DNA from: Gammaproteobacteria bacterium
GTDB taxonomy: Bacteria; Pseudomonadota; Gammaproteobacteria; Pseudomonadales; Pseudohongiellaceae
Length of the DNA stretch: 45,210 nucleotides
Assembly (NCBI GenBank): GCA_019654215.1
Contig: BPDI01000024.1
Coordinates: 1 to 45,210 of the forward strand
Direction: 5' to 3'
The notes below the pieces were generated by a model, which was not told the origin of the DNA, did no database searches, and saw only the letters and a program-made list of their open reading frames with translations. The first letter of the stretch is position 1. Each line of letters begins with the position of its first letter. Both the position numbers and the translations under genes were made by a program. Of this stretch, positions 10,411 through 21,514 are shown piece after piece.

Positions 10411-11154
10411 ATGACACCTGACCCTACAGATAATCTACCAAATCATATTGCTATCATCATGGATGGGAACAATCGTTGGGCTCGCGCTAACGGATTAGCT
10501 TCGAAGTCTGGCCATCGTCATGGGGCAGAAGCGGCGCGGGATATTGTTAATTCATGTGTTCGTCGAGGCATAAACTATCTCACTCTCTTTGCTTTCAGTA
10601 GTGAAAATTGGATGCGTCCAGCCAGAGAAGTGCAGGGCTTAATGGCATTATTTCTATCCGTATTAAAGCACAATGAAATCAGACAGTTACATAAGAATAA
10701 TGTACGATTGATGTTTATTGGAAATCGTACCGAATTTTCAACTAAACTGCAGACAGCAATGGCAGAAGTTGAAGAGATGACGGCCAACAATACCGGTAAT
10801 ACTGTAATCGTAGCAGCGGATTATGGAGGGAGATGGGATCTCGCAAATTCAACTAAATCTATTGCGACAAAAGTACAAAGGGGCGAAATCGAACCAGACG
10901 ATATCTCGACTGATTTGGTGCATAGCTTCACCAGCTTAAGTGATTATCCAGATCCGGATCTCTGTATCAGAACCGGCGGTGAGCGTCGTATAAGCAATTT
11001 TTTGCTCTGGCAATTTGCTTATACCGAACTTTATTTTACCGATTGCTATTGGCCAGATTTTGACGAAGAGCAACTACAAATTGCATTAGACGATTTTGCT
11101 TCTCGTCAGCGCCGCTATGGTGGGAAAAATAATGCCAAGGTAGTGGATTCATAA
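10411..11154 (+). CDS. uppS: Undecaprenyl pyrophosphate synthase
   Basis: cis-Prenyltransferase that makes the C55 lipid carrier for peptidoglycan and O-antigen. Intact at 247 aa. HIAIIMDGNNRWA contains the catalytic Asp, GHRHGAEAARDIV and FAFSSENWMRP follow, and DLCIRTGGERRISNFLLWQ with YTELYFTDCYWPDF forms the C-terminal pyrophosphate-binding signature. There is no strong Shine-Dalgarno before ATG 10411, but upstream in-frame alternatives meet a stop. The stop is separated from the cdsA GTG by one base, implying translational coupling. Confidence 0.96.
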   Translation: MTPDPTDNLPNHIAIIMDGNNRWARANGLASKSGHRHGAEAARDIVNSCVRRGINYLTLFAFSSENWMRPAREVQGLMALFLSVLKHNEIRQLHKNNVRLMFIGNRTEFSTKLQTAMAEVEEMTANNTGNTVIVAADYGGRWDLANSTKSIATKVQRGEIEPDDISTDLVHSFTSLSDYPDPDLCIRTGGERRISNFLLWQFAYTELYFTDCYWPDFDEEQLQIALDDFASRQRRYGGKNNAKVVDS

Positions 11155-11155
11155 C

Positions 11156-12007
11156 GTGCTCAAGCAGCGTATAATTACCGCAATCATTCTTGCGCTGATA
11201 TTTATAACAGCTACTGTTTTTCTCTCTTCCTTTTCTTATTCTTTATTTGTCACCATTGTTGTGCTGGCTGCAAGTTGGGAGTGGTGCGCATTTATCGGTT
11301 TAGCTAAACAAGTTGCTAAAGTATCTTATCTAGCTACTTTGGGATCTATGATTATAGCCCTATACTTTTTTCTCGGGATCGTACCAGAATCGCTGGTGAT
11401 AAACAGCTATCGCGCTGGCATCATTCTTGGGCTAGGAATCTTATTTTGGGTATTAACTTTTTTTATGCTTAAGGGTTATCCGTCCAATTCAGATCGCTGG
11501 AATAATAAGTCTAAAATTGCATTGATGGGACTAATGGCGCTAATTCCAACCTGGGTAGGCATAGTGCAAATAAAATACCTCAACCCACAGGGCTTTCTGC
11601 TACTGGGAATGGTAGTAATGGTCGCCGCTGCAGATATCGGCGCTTATTTCGTTGGAAAGCGAATCGGAAAAAATAGATTAGCCCCAAGCTTGAGCCCGAA
11701 CAAAACCTGGGAAGGTGTCTTGGGTGGGTTCGCTGCCTGCCTGCTTGTGGGTATTCTGCTGATCTGGCTCCTCCATAGTTACCTGATAACCCTAAGTAAT
11801 GTACAGATTCTGATTTTGGTATTGCTTAGCCTCGTTGTAACGCTGTTTGACGTAATCGGCGATTTGCTTGAAAGCATGCTTAAGCGTAATCGTGATTTAA
11901 AAGACAGTGGAAAGATACTTCCGGGTCATGGAGGGATTCTCGATAGGGTCGACGGTTTACTAGCGGTAACTCCAATTTTTGTACTTACTTTTCTGATTAT
12001 CGAGTGA
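11156..12007 (+). CDS. cdsA: Phosphatidate cytidylyltransferase
   Basis: Integral membrane enzyme that makes CDP-diacylglycerol from phosphatidate and CTP, at the head of phospholipid synthesis. Intact at 283 aa from a GTG start one base after the uppS stop. Multiple hydrophobic segments run from residue 7 to the C-terminus. The family signature is complete: SLSPNKTWEGVLGG, then DVIGDLLESMLKRNRDLKDSG and ILPGHGGILDRVDGL near residues 260-275. Usual neighbour of uppS and dxr. Confidence 0.95.
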   Translation: MLKQRIITAIILALIFITATVFLSSFSYSLFVTIVVLAASWEWCAFIGLAKQVAKVSYLATLGSMIIALYFFLGIVPESLVINSYRAGIILGLGILFWVLTFFMLKGYPSNSDRWNNKSKIALMGLMALIPTWVGIVQIKYLNPQGFLLLGMVVMVAAADIGAYFVGKRIGKNRLAPSLSPNKTWEGVLGGFAACLLVGILLIWLLHSYLITLSNVQILILVLLSLVVTLFDVIGDLLESMLKRNRDLKDSGKILPGHGGILDRVDGLLAVTPIFVLTFLIIE

Positions 12008-12020
12008 GGAATTCAGCTAT

Positions 12021-13208
12021 ATGTCAGTGAAGCAAGTCACCTTGCTCGGTTCTACAGGCTCTATTGGAGAAAATACTCTCGATGTAATTCGAAATTCTTC
12101 CGACTTCGTGTTGTATGCAATTAGCGCCTATGGCAATACAGAGCTTTTATTGCAGCAGTGCGAAGAATTTAATCCCACGGTAGCTGTATTGGTTGATGAG
12201 TCACTCGCAGATAAATTTTCTAAGCAACTGGCGCAGGCCGAATGCGATACAGAATTAAGAACTGGATCCCAAGCCTTAGACGAAATTGCTTCCTCTAGGC
12301 ACGTAGATATCGTAATAGCGGCAATAGTTGGATCTGCTGGTCTTTCTTCTGCTTTAGCTGCGGTTAGCAGTGGCAAACGATTGTTGCTCGCCAATAAAGA
12401 AGCATTGGTGATGTCAGGTGAATTATTCATGCAATCAGCGAAAGAGTCTGGTGCGCAAATTATTCCTGTCGATAGCGAGCACAACGCGGTCTTTCAATGT
12501 TTGCCAATTTCCAACAATGGAATAAATAGCAACCAATTCGAACACGTAAGCAAGATTGTTTTAACTGCATCTGGCGGCCCTTTCTTAAAGTTACCTTTGA
12601 ACGAATTTGAGTCTGTTACCCCTGATCAAGCGTGCAAACATCCTATATGGGAGATGGGCCGAAAGATTTCGGTAGATTCCGCCACCATGATGAATAAAGG
12701 GTTGGAATTTATTGAAGCCTTTCATCTATTTCAGTTACCTGCTGAACAAATAGAAGTTCTGATTCACCCACAAAGCATTGTTCATTCATTGGTACATTTT
12801 CGCGATGGCTCGGTGCTCGCACAAATGGCTAATCCAGATATGCGTATACCAATTGCTTATGGTCTGACTTATCCGAATCGAATCGATACTATGGCAGAAG
12901 AATTGAATTTAGTTGAAATAGGTCAATTAGACTTTCAACAACCAAATCTGGATCGTTTCCCATGCTTAAGTTTGGGTATGAATGCGGCCGTTCAAGGTGG
13001 GACGGCCCCAACTATACTTAATGCTGCTAATGAAATCGCAGTTTCAGCTTTTTTAAAAGAAGAGCTCAAGTTTTCCGAAATTTCCCTAATAATTGAGGAA
13101 GTTATGTCGAAAATACCTTGTGAAGCGGCGGCAAGTCTCGCTATTATTCAAGACGCCGATAAGTGTGCAAGAAACTTATCTAAAGAATTGATTTTAAAGA
13201 ATATTTAA
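12021..13208 (+). CDS. dxr: 1-deoxy-D-xylulose 5-phosphate reductoisomerase
   Basis: Second step of the MEP isoprenoid pathway, converting DXP to MEP with NADPH. Intact at 395 aa. The N-terminal Rossmann motif LLGSTGSIGENTLDV, the ALLANKEALV-like LLLANKEALVMSG, and the metal/substrate motif PVDSEHNAVFQ (Asp, Glu) are clear, with MNKGLEFIEAFHLF further on. Together with ispD and ispF in this window it shows that the organism uses the MEP route. A terminator-like hairpin follows directly. Confidence 0.97.
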   Translation: MSVKQVTLLGSTGSIGENTLDVIRNSSDFVLYAISAYGNTELLLQQCEEFNPTVAVLVDESLADKFSKQLAQAECDTELRTGSQALDEIASSRHVDIVIAAIVGSAGLSSALAAVSSGKRLLLANKEALVMSGELFMQSAKESGAQIIPVDSEHNAVFQCLPISNNGINSNQFEHVSKIVLTASGGPFLKLPLNEFESVTPDQACKHPIWEMGRKISVDSATMMNKGLEFIEAFHLFQLPAEQIEVLIHPQSIVHSLVHFRDGSVLAQMANPDMRIPIAYGLTYPNRIDTMAEELNLVEIGQLDFQQPNLDRFPCLSLGMNAAVQGGTAPTILNAANEIAVSAFLKEELKFSEISLIIEEVMSKIPCEAAASLAIIQDADKCARNLSKELILKNI

Positions 13209-13216
13209 AACCTAAG

Positions 13217-13239
13217 AGGCCGGCAATCGGCCTTTTTTT
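13217..13239 (+). terminator. Terminator-like hairpin between dxr and rseP
   Basis: AGGCCG (13217-13222) pairs with CGGCCT (13228-13233) around loop GCAAT, followed by a T run to 13239. It ends about ten bases before the rseP ATG, so it occupies the region where a ribosome-binding site would be expected. Confidence 0.75.
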
Positions 13240-13249
13240 GGTCATAACT

Positions 13250-14640
13250 ATGATATTGCAGTTTATTATTAGTGTTGTCGCTCTGATTGTTACCTTGGGA
13301 ATCCTCGTGACTATTCACGAATTCGGTCATTTCTGGGTAGCCCGTCGTTGTGGTGTTAAGGTGCTCCGTTTTTCCATAGGTTTTGGTAAAGCTGCGAAAT
13401 CATGGGTAGGAAAAGATGGGGTGGAATATGTTATAGCACCGATCCCGCTCGGTGGTTACGTGAAAATGTTGGGTCAAGACGACACCGTTATTGAAGACAA
13501 AAGTGAGACCCCTGAAAGTCACCGCGATGTTTCATTTGCTTATAAACCGTTGTGGCAAAGATTTGCCATCGTTGCTGCCGGGCCAATTGCAAATTTTCTC
13601 TTGGCCATATTCGTCTATTGGATAATTAATATCTCATACGGTGTAAATGGGATCGCACCAGTAATTAAAGGTGTGCTTAATAATTCTTCCGCAGCTTATG
13701 CTGGCTTGAGGAAGGGGATGAGATTCTAGCGGTAGATGGCGAAGAAACCATCATATGGCAACATGTTAGCTTGCAGATGTTAGGACGTCTTGGAGAAACA
13801 GGCGAATTAGAATTGACAATTGATCCGGCAGATTCCAGCGTGGTGCGAGATGTATCAATTCCGATTAGTGCCTGGATGGGTGGTGAGACAGAACCAAATC
13901 CAGTGAGGGATCTAGGAGTCATTCAATATGACATTCCAGCGGTGATTGCTAATGTGATATCTGAAGGTCGGGCTGAGCAAGGCGGGCTCTTACCTGGTGA
14001 TGAAATCATCAGCGTTGATGGAGAAAGGATTATAGGCTGGACTCATTGGGTTGGAGTGATTCGAGCGAGTCCGGAACTTGATTTGAATGTCATTGTCCAA
14101 CGAGACGCGAGAGAGCAAGTACTCACGATTAGACCGGAGACTATTAGGGTAGAAGACGGTACTTCGGTGGGAAGAATTGGTGCTGAAGTACTTCAGGTCA
14201 GCTTGTCTGAGATTTTGCCACCGGATATGCAACGAGAAATTCGTTATGGTCCGATCGCTGCAATACAGCCGGCGTTTCAAGAGACTTGGGATAAATCGGT
14301 CTTTGTTCTTGATTCGGTTAAGAAAATGATTATTGGTTTGATTTCCGTAAAGAATATCAGTGGACCAATAACGATTGCTCAAGTAGCGGGGGAAACAGCA
14401 ACATACGGCTTAGATGTTTATCTCGGGTTTTTGGCGCTTCTAAGTATTTCATTGGGGGTGCTTAATTTGCTTCCAATCCCGGTGTTGGATGGGGGGCATT
14501 TGCTGTACTACATGATTGAAGCAGTAATCCGGAGGCCAGTTCCTGAAAGAATTCAGGCGTGGGGTTTGCAACTAGGATTGCTAATGATTTCTGGCATCAT
14601 GGTGCTGGCATTTTATAACGACTTTAGTCGCCTTCTGTAA
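13250..14640 (+). CDS. rseP: Site-2 intramembrane protease RseP (one frameshift)
   Basis: Inner-membrane zinc protease that cleaves the anti-sigma factor RseA in the sigma-E envelope stress response. Start set at ATG 13250 (MILQFIISVVALIV); a TTG 12 bp upstream would lie in the terminator T-run. The first membrane helix holds the HExxH motif (TIHEFGHFW, residues about 21-28). One extra G in a GGGG run near 13720 breaks the frame inside the first PDZ domain (AGLRKGDEILAVDG after correction). The second PDZ (GLLPGDEIISVDGE) and the conserved LDG near NLLPIPVLDGGH follow. Corrected length is about 463 aa. Upstream of bamA, as in other gammaproteobacteria. Confidence 0.93.
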
Positions 14641-14696
14641 GATTGCTTTAACCCGCCGCCAAGAAACAAACATAAGAATTTGAGTAAGCATTACAA

Positions 14697-17368
14697 ATGA
14701 AAAAACGGGTTTTTTGTTTGCTGGTGGTTTTCGGTATGCTCAATACCGCCAATGCACAAAATCAAAATTTCGTAATTGCCGATATCATCGTTGATGGCTA
14801 TCAACGGATTTCGCCAGGCATTATTTATAACTTATTACCAGTCGGAATCGGCGATGAAGTCGATGCCACAACCCCTGCCCAAATCATTCGTGAGCTCGCT
14901 CAATCCGAATACTTCGATCAGATAGAAGTATCTCGCGAAGGAAACATATTGGTAGTGACTGTTCTGGAGCGACCGTCAGTTGCAGAAATTACCATCGAAG
15001 GTAATAGTGTTCTCGAAACGGAAGACATTCTTGATAACATGGCGACGGCGGAAATTGCAGAAGGACAAATCTTCACGCGCGCTGCCCTGGAGGCATTCAG
15101 CAGGGTATTCAGGAAGTTTATTCGTCACGAGGTCGCTATGGTGCATCGGTAGAAATCGATGTAGAAGAGCTACCTCGAAATCGGGTTGCCATTAGTCTGG
15201 ATATTAATGAGGGTGAGGAATCCCGTATTCGACATATTAATATTGTGGGCAACGAAACCTATGAAGAAGAAGAGCTGCTAGACCTATTCGAGTTAGGTAC
15301 AAAGCCTTGGTACATTTTTTTAAGCCGTCGCGATCGCTATTCTCGGGAGCAATTTGGTGGGATCTGGAGAGATTGGAATCATTTTATTTAGATAACGGTT
15401 TCGTGAATTCAGCATCGATTCTTTTCCGATTTCCATACTCCAAATCGGGAGGAAGTCTATCTCACCGTCAATGTTACCGAGGGCAAACAGTACAAGTTTC
15501 CGATGTCGACTTAGCTGGCGATCTGGTGCAAGCAGAAAATTGTTGAGGGCATCAATATTTATTCGTCCTGGTCAGATTTATTCACAAACTCTGGTACTGG
15601 CACCGAAGAAATAATGGTGCAGTTTCTCGGTAACTTGGGGTACGCCTTTGCGAAGCCACAGGTGTACCAGAGGTAAGGAAGAAGACGATACCGTAGAAGT
15701 CACTTTCTTTATCGAGCCTGGTAATCGGACTTATGTAAATCGCATTAACTTTGCCGGCAATCTTTCCACCGCTGATGATGTTATGCGCAGAGAGATGCGC
15801 CAGTTGGAAAGTGCACCAGCGTCCAGTATGGCCATCGAACGATCAAAAGTTCGTTTAGAGCAACTTGGATATTTTGAATCAGTAGAAGTTGAAACCGAAG
15901 AAGTAGCGGTACGGAAGATCAGATCGATGTGAACTTCGATGTGCTTGAACAAAATTTCGGTGCGATTAGTTTTTCTGTCGGCACTGGTGGTGGCGGTGAC
16001 TTCTTTTTAAGTTCGAATTTACAGGCGGCAAACTTTTTAGGAACGGGCCGGACTATTGGTGTAGGTGTAAATCGAAGTCGCTTTATTAAAGGTTGAATTT
16101 TCAATACCTCGATCCCTTTTTTACTCCCGATGGAGTGAGCCGCGGTTTTAATCTCTTTGCTCAAGAAATAGATTCGCCATTTAATGTTTCCAGCTTTAAT
16201 ACAACTTCATTTGGAGGATCGCTAAGTTTCAGTTATCCGCTTAGTGAAATACAGGTTCTTGGATTTGATTTAGGATATACCCACACTGAATTGAGTTCGG
16301 GTTATGGTTCCCTTCAAGAAATCGAATCGAGTCCTAAGTTATTGGATGGTGTCGACAGCTATGTGATTACACCTTTTAATTCAAATCCATTTGATGGCCC
16401 TGTAATAGATTCCGTCCTCGGCGATGTAGGTGATTTATCAGATGCGCAGCTGCGGTTAAATCGAGATCCAGGCTTTGTCGACAAATTTGGCGATGAGTTT
16501 GACAATTTCACAATTACTGGTAACTGGTTTCGCAATACTCTAAATCGTGGTCAATTAGCAAATGATGGTTCCTTGCATCAATTAAATGTAGAAGTCACTC
16601 TCCCAGGCAGTGATTTACAATATGCTCGCTTTAATTACTCTAATCAAATGTTTTGGCCTATTAGTCAGAGTCGCGAATGGGTAATAGGGTTGAGAACCAA
16701 CCTGGGTTTCGGGATAGGATATGGCGATTCGGAAGAACTTCCATTTTTAATAACTTTTTTGCCGGCGGGCTAATTCGTGGCGGTGGGCAACTTCGTGGGT
16801 ATGAAGAAAATAGTTTGGGCCCCCGAGCACCCCAGGAGCGCGATATCTGACAGATTATGGAATATCACTGGCTCGTGATGAAGAAGGTAATATTCTTCGA
16901 AATATCGATGGGACAGCCCAGATAGACAACTCCGTAGGTTACCGAACTGAGGCGTTAATAGATCAATTCGGTAACATAGTTCTTGATGCAAACGGCAATC
17001 CGCAGGTACGGCTAGCAGTACAAGATTTCTATCTGGACGATGATTATGACAGTTTTGGTGGTAATATACTGACTACAGCGTCGTTGGAGCTGTTGTTTCC
17101 TCTACCTTTTATACCTAATCGAAATCAAGTAAGATCGGCTTTTTTTATTGATGCTGGTAACGTGTTTTCCACATCTTGCACAGAAAGGCAGACGTTATTA
17201 AATAATTGCACTAATTTTGATACGGGTGGACTGCGTTATGCTGCTGGATTGAGCATCACTTACTTGTCCCCATTTGGCCCGCTTACATTTTATGTGGCTG
17301 CACCCTTCGGGGATAGAGAAGGGGATGATACGAAGACTTTTGATTTCACCGTTGGAACAGGCTTCTAA
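14697..17368 (+). CDS. bamA: Outer membrane protein assembly factor BamA (several frameshifts)
   Basis: Essential Omp85 barrel that inserts outer-membrane proteins. Signal peptide MKKRVFCLLVVFGMLNTANA, then five POTRA domains (first: VIADIIVDGYQRIS; third or fourth: HINIVGNETYEEEEL; fifth: YVNRINFAGNLSTADDVM) and a C-terminal barrel (VLEQNFGAISFSVGTGGGGDFFLSSNLQ onward) ending in Phe. The Omp85 loop-6 motif reads LRGYEENSLGPR. Indels occur near 15105, 15350, 15540-15650, 15910, 16095, 16750 and 16840. The corrected protein is about 890 aa against 810 in E. coli; the extra length is mostly in two predicted surface loops. Sits between rseP and skp. Confidence 0.92.
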
Positions 17369-17458
17369 GCACCTTTGGAAATAAGAACATAGAGATTAAA
17401 GTTTAGGGTAAATGAGCTGAATAAATCTGCCAGTATTGGTTTAAATTGGAGAAGAATT

Positions 17459-17989
17459 GTGAAAACTGTAAAGAGTTTAATTGTTACTTTGAGTCTATTG
17501 TTATTCGCTCAGGGTGCCTTTGCTCAAGACACAAAAATTGGCGTGCTGAATGCCTTGCAGGCACTATTTAACTCAGATGCGGCCCAAGTTGTTCAGCAAG
17601 AGCTTGAACAGGAATTTGCTCTAGATGAGCAGCGCGCAAGTGAATTGACTGAACAACTACAAGCATTGCAGGAAGAATATCAGCAGAACGAGGCTGTAAT
17701 GACTGAAGAAGAAATTCGTCGTATGAATTCCAGTGCGCAAGATCTTCAAGTGCAACTTCAGCTAATTCAAGAGCGAGTGCAACAAGCATTACAGGAACAG
17801 AATCAGGCATTCTTGGAGAGCATGCAAGAAGAGCTTGCGCGAGCTGTTACTGATGTAGTCGCTGAAGGTGGATTTGATTTAATTCTAAACGTTGATTCTG
17901 CTCCTTATTTCGCGCCAGTACTGGATATTACAGCAAGGGTTACTGCGAAGCTAAACGAAAACGCACAAAACGAGGCGTCTGAAGACTAA
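17459..17989 (+). CDS. skp: Periplasmic chaperone Skp/OmpH
   Basis: Trimeric periplasmic chaperone that carries unfolded outer-membrane proteins to the Bam complex. Intact at 176 aa from a GTG start preceded by GGAGAAGAATT. Signal peptide MKTVKSLIVTLSLLLFAQGAFA, then the beta core TKIGVLNALQALFNSDAAQ, and a long Gln/Glu-rich coiled-coil arm (residues about 50-130) before the C-terminal strand GFDLILNVDSAPYFAPVLDIT. Its place after bamA and before lpxD is the classic order. Confidence 0.93.
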   Translation: MKTVKSLIVTLSLLLFAQGAFAQDTKIGVLNALQALFNSDAAQVVQQELEQEFALDEQRASELTEQLQALQEEYQQNEAVMTEEEIRRMNSSAQDLQVQLQLIQERVQQALQEQNQAFLESMQEELARAVTDVVAEGGFDLILNVDSAPYFAPVLDITARVTAKLNENAQNEASED

Positions 17990-18015
17990 GGATATTACTT
18001 TTCGGATAGTGTCAG

Positions 18016-19044
18016 GTGGCACATAATAAGAGCTATACACTCGGTGAGATAGCTTCTCTTCTAAATCTAGAACTGGTCGGCGAAAGGATTGCATAATTCA
18101 TAGTCTCGCCCCTCTAAAAAATTCAAGTACCGGTCAGTTAAGTTTTCTCAGTAACCCTTCTTATGTAAATCAATTAGAGTCATGCGCTGCTTCAGCCGTT
18201 ATCGTTGAAGCAAAATATGTCGATTCTGTAAAACCAACATTCTGATTTCAAATTCACCTTATGTAAGCTTTGCTGAAGCAACGGGGCTGTTTGATGAATC
18301 AGTTAATATCGAACCTGGTGTACATCCGAGTGCGACCCTTGATTCATCAGTTAAACTGCCTAATTCGGTTCATGTGGCACCGCAGGCAGTGGTGGAGGCT
18401 GGTGTATCTATCGGTGAAAACTGCGTTATTGGTCCGGGTGCCTACATCGGTAAGAATACAACTTTAGGTAACGATTGTTATTTGCATGGCAATGTTTCAA
18501 TTTATCATCAGATATCTATAGGCAATAATGTAATCATTCATTCCAATACCGTTTCGGAGCCGATGGATTTGGGTTTGCATTTTATGGAGAGAAATTCGTA
18601 AAGATTCGCCAATTGGGTTCTGTTCAAATTGGCAATGATGTCGAGATTGGCTCCTGCACTACTATTGATCGGGGCGCGCTTGAAAACACGGTCATCAGTG
18701 ATGGAGTAAAAATAGATAATCAAGTACAGATAGGCCACAACACATTTATTGGTGAGCATTCGGTTATATGTGGCTGTACTGGCATTTCCGGTAGCGTGAC
18801 AATTGGCAAATACTGTGTAATGGGAGGTGCTTCCGGCACTGTTGGTCACATAAGCATTGTGGACCATGTAAAGGTGAGCGCAATGTCTTTAGTCAGTGAA
18901 TCCATTACTGAAGCTGGGTCCTATTCATCAGGAACTTGGCATATGAAGACAGCACAATGGAAACGCAGCAATATACGGTTCCAGCAATTGGACAGTATTA
19001 CTAAAAGATTGAAGGAATTAGAAAAGATAGCCGATGAGAAATAG
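18016..19044 (+). CDS. lpxD: UDP-3-O-(3-hydroxyacyl)glucosamine N-acyltransferase LpxD (frameshifted)
   Basis: Third step of lipid A synthesis; trimeric left-handed beta-helix acyltransferase. Start proposed at GTG 18016 (MAHNKSYTLGEIASLLNLE), 26 bp after skp. Breaks near 18095, 18240 and 18570. Between them lie the uridine-binding N-terminal domain (GQLSFLSNPSYVNQLES) and hexapeptide repeats (IGENCVIGPGAYIG), then the FGADGFGF-type segment split by an indel. The catalytic His region is IGHNTFIGEHSVICG. Ends in the C-terminal helix (SITKRLKELEK). Corrected length about 342 aa, normal. Confidence 0.92.
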
Positions 19045-19083
19045 CTGGGTTCTCCCCAAGCAAATAATAAGCTGAGTTAATAT

Positions 19084-19534
19084 ATGTTATTGGATGTTGA
19101 AGAAATTAAAGAATACCTGCCGCAGCGGTATCCATTTTTGTTAGTTGACCGTATCGTCGAAATGGACCTGGGGAAGTCCATCGTCGGCTATAAGAATGTA
19201 ACTATTAATGAGCCATTCTTTGTGGGTCATTTTCCTGGTCAGCCAATAATGCCAGGCGTATTAATTATTGAGGCGCTCGCACAGGTTGCAGGTGTGTTGG
19301 GCTTTAAGAGTCAGGAAAAAAAAACCAAAAGACGGCTATCTCTATTACTTTGTAGGTGCGGATGAAGTGCGTTTGCGCCGACCAGTGGTTCCGGGCGATC
19401 AATTAATGTTGAAAGCAACTATTATTACGAATCGTCGTGGCGTTTATCGATTTTCTGCTATAGCCTCAGTAGGAGATGAGTTGGTTGGTACTATGAATAT
19501 TCTATGCGCAGAGAGAAAAATAGATGTCGAATGA
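19084..19534 (+). CDS. fabZ: 3-hydroxyacyl-ACP dehydratase FabZ (one frameshift)
   Basis: Hot-dog-fold dehydratase of fatty-acid elongation, feeding hydroxyacyl chains shared with lipid A synthesis. N-terminus [24 protein letters not shown]; catalytic stretch [20 protein letters not shown] holds the His and Glu. An indel in the nine-A run near 19315-19325 splits the gene; the C-terminal part reads [19 protein letters not shown]. Corrected length about 150 aa. The last 11 bases overlap the lpxA start, which favours translational coupling. Confidence 0.93.
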
Positions 19535-20307
19535 TTTAATCGATCCTTCCTCACAAATACATCCTTCTGCGGAAATTGGACCCGATGTACGTATCGGTCC
19601 CTGGTGCACCGTTGGTGAAAACGTCACCATCGGTGCTGGCAGTGTACTCGAGTCCCATGTAGTAATTAGGGCAAATACCCGAATGGGGTCAAATAATCGC
19701 ATTTTTCAATTTTGTTCCATTGGAGAAGATCCTTCTGATAGAAAATTTGAAGGAGAGGAGACCTGGCTCGAAATTGGAGACAGCAACGTATTTCGTGAAG
19801 GTGTTACTGCCCATCGAGGAACCGGAGCTGGTGGTGGCCTGACAAAAATTGGCAGCTATAATCTGCAAATGCCTTATGTACATATAGCGCAGATTGTATC
19901 GTGGGCGATAACACGGTTTTTGCAAATAACGTCGGCATATCTGGTCATGTACAAGTAGGAGATTGGACAATTCTTGGCGGCTATGCAGGGATTAATCAAT
20001 TTCTAAAAATTGGGGCCCATGCCATGGTTGGCGGTATGACTCATATCACCAATGATATTCCAGCGTACATGATCGTGAGTGGGCGTCCCGCCACTGTGCG
20101 CAGCATAAATACAATTGGCTTGGAACGACGCGGATTCGATAAGGAAACCCTTCAAGATTTAAGGGAAGCCTTTAAAGTTAAATTTTTAAGAGAAATTACA
20201 GCCTGCAGGAGGCAATTGATCAATTGAAGGCAATGGGTGACGGTTGTGAAACATTGCAAACATTAATCGATTCGTTGGAGTCTTCTGAAAAAGGCATACA
20301 TCGATAA
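19524..20307 (+). CDS. lpxA: UDP-N-acetylglucosamine acyltransferase LpxA (frameshifted)
   Basis: First committed step of lipid A synthesis. N-terminus [19 protein letters not shown] opens the left-handed beta-helix. HRGTGAGGGLTKIGSYN contains the family's HRGT motif; an indel near 19870-19900 disrupts the following stretch (YVHIAHD-like, with the catalytic His). Then GHVQVGDWTILGGYAGINQF and the C-terminal helical domain, where a second indel near 20195 separates FKVKF from EAIDQLKAMGDGC. Corrected length about 261 aa, equal to the usual 262. Overlaps fabZ and precedes lpxB by 26 bp. Confidence 0.93.
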
Positions 20308-20333
20308 GCTTTTACTTCCACTAATAACCAAGA

Positions 20334-21483
20334 ATGACAAAGCCGATACGTTTTGGAATCGTAGCAGGAGAAAAATCAGGCGACATACTTGGTGCTTCGC
20401 TAATCGAGGCTTTACGTACTTATTATCCCGACGCTGAATTTGTGGGGGTAGCCGGTCCTGCGATGTTAGAACTTGGATGCAAATCCATTACGCCCATGGA
20501 TCGATTGTCTGTAATGGGATTTGTGGAGCCGCTAAGTCGATTACCTGAGCTATTAAAATTAAAGAAAGATCTGCAAGAATGTTTTACTGCAACAAGCCTC
20601 CCGCGTTCATCGGTATCGATTCCCCAGATTTCAATTTGCGCTTGGCTGCTAACTTGCATGCGCAGGGAATAAAAACCGTGCACTATGTAAGTCCCAGTGT
20701 CTGGGCATACCGCCAGAGGCGAATCCGCAAAATTAAACAGAGCATCGACTTGATGTTGACGTTGTTTCCTTTCGAAACCGAGATCTATAAACAACATTCT
20801 GTTCCTGTTGCCTGTGTTGGACATCCATTGGCGGATCAGATAGGGCTCGAAGACTATAAGTCAGCAAATCGCGCCGATTTAGGTATCGCAAAAAACGAAC
20901 CGGTCATAGTTCTAATGCCAGGCAGCCGAGCCGGAGAGATTAAACGTCTCGCGCCTACCTTTTTTGAGGCTGCGATTAGTTCGTTGTGCAAGCATTCTGG
21001 CCTCAGGTTTGTTATTCCTTTTAGTGGTATCGAAGCGAAGGCGCAAATAAGCAACTTAATGCGCAGCGCCAATTTTTTTGAAAGCGAACAGTTTCAGTTA
21101 ATCGATAACTCCCATAAAGCAATTAGTGCGGCAGATTTGGTGGTAATGGCGTCCGGAACTGCTACTTTGGAAGGCTTGTTACTGCGTAGGCCTATGATAA
21201 TTTGTTACAAGCTTGCGCCAATCACCTACGCGATTGGATCTCGGTTGCTGAAAATTCCTTATGTGGGATTACCTAATCTGCTTGCCGGTCAAAAGCTGAT
21301 TCCAGAGTATTTGCAAAAAGAAGTTAGTGTTAATAATTTAGTTGCAGAGATCGATAGATTTATAAAAGAGCCAGAATCATTTAACCAAGCCTTAAAGGGC
21401 ATTTGAAGAATTCACAAATTATTACGGGGGGTGCTTCGCAAAAGGCAGCTGCAGCAGTGGTGAAACTAGTTACAACGACTTAA
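20334..21483 (+). CDS. lpxB: Lipid-A-disaccharide synthase LpxB (frameshifted)
   Basis: GT19 glycosyltransferase that condenses UDP-diacylglucosamine with lipid X. N-terminus FGIVAGEKSGDILGASLIEAL is typical, followed by GVAGPAMLELGC and MGFVEPLSRLPEL. One indel near 20580 interrupts before FIGIDSPDFNLRLA; then YVSPSVWAYRQRRI, VGHPLAD, LMPGSRAGEIKRL and ASGTATLEGLLLRRPM. A second indel near 21400 removes the C-terminus, which continues as ASQKAAAAVVKLVTTT. Corrected length about 382 aa. Upstream of rnhB as usual. Confidence 0.93.
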
Positions 21484-21514
21484 CAATTAGAATGGAAGAA
21501 TTCTGCCCCAGGCC

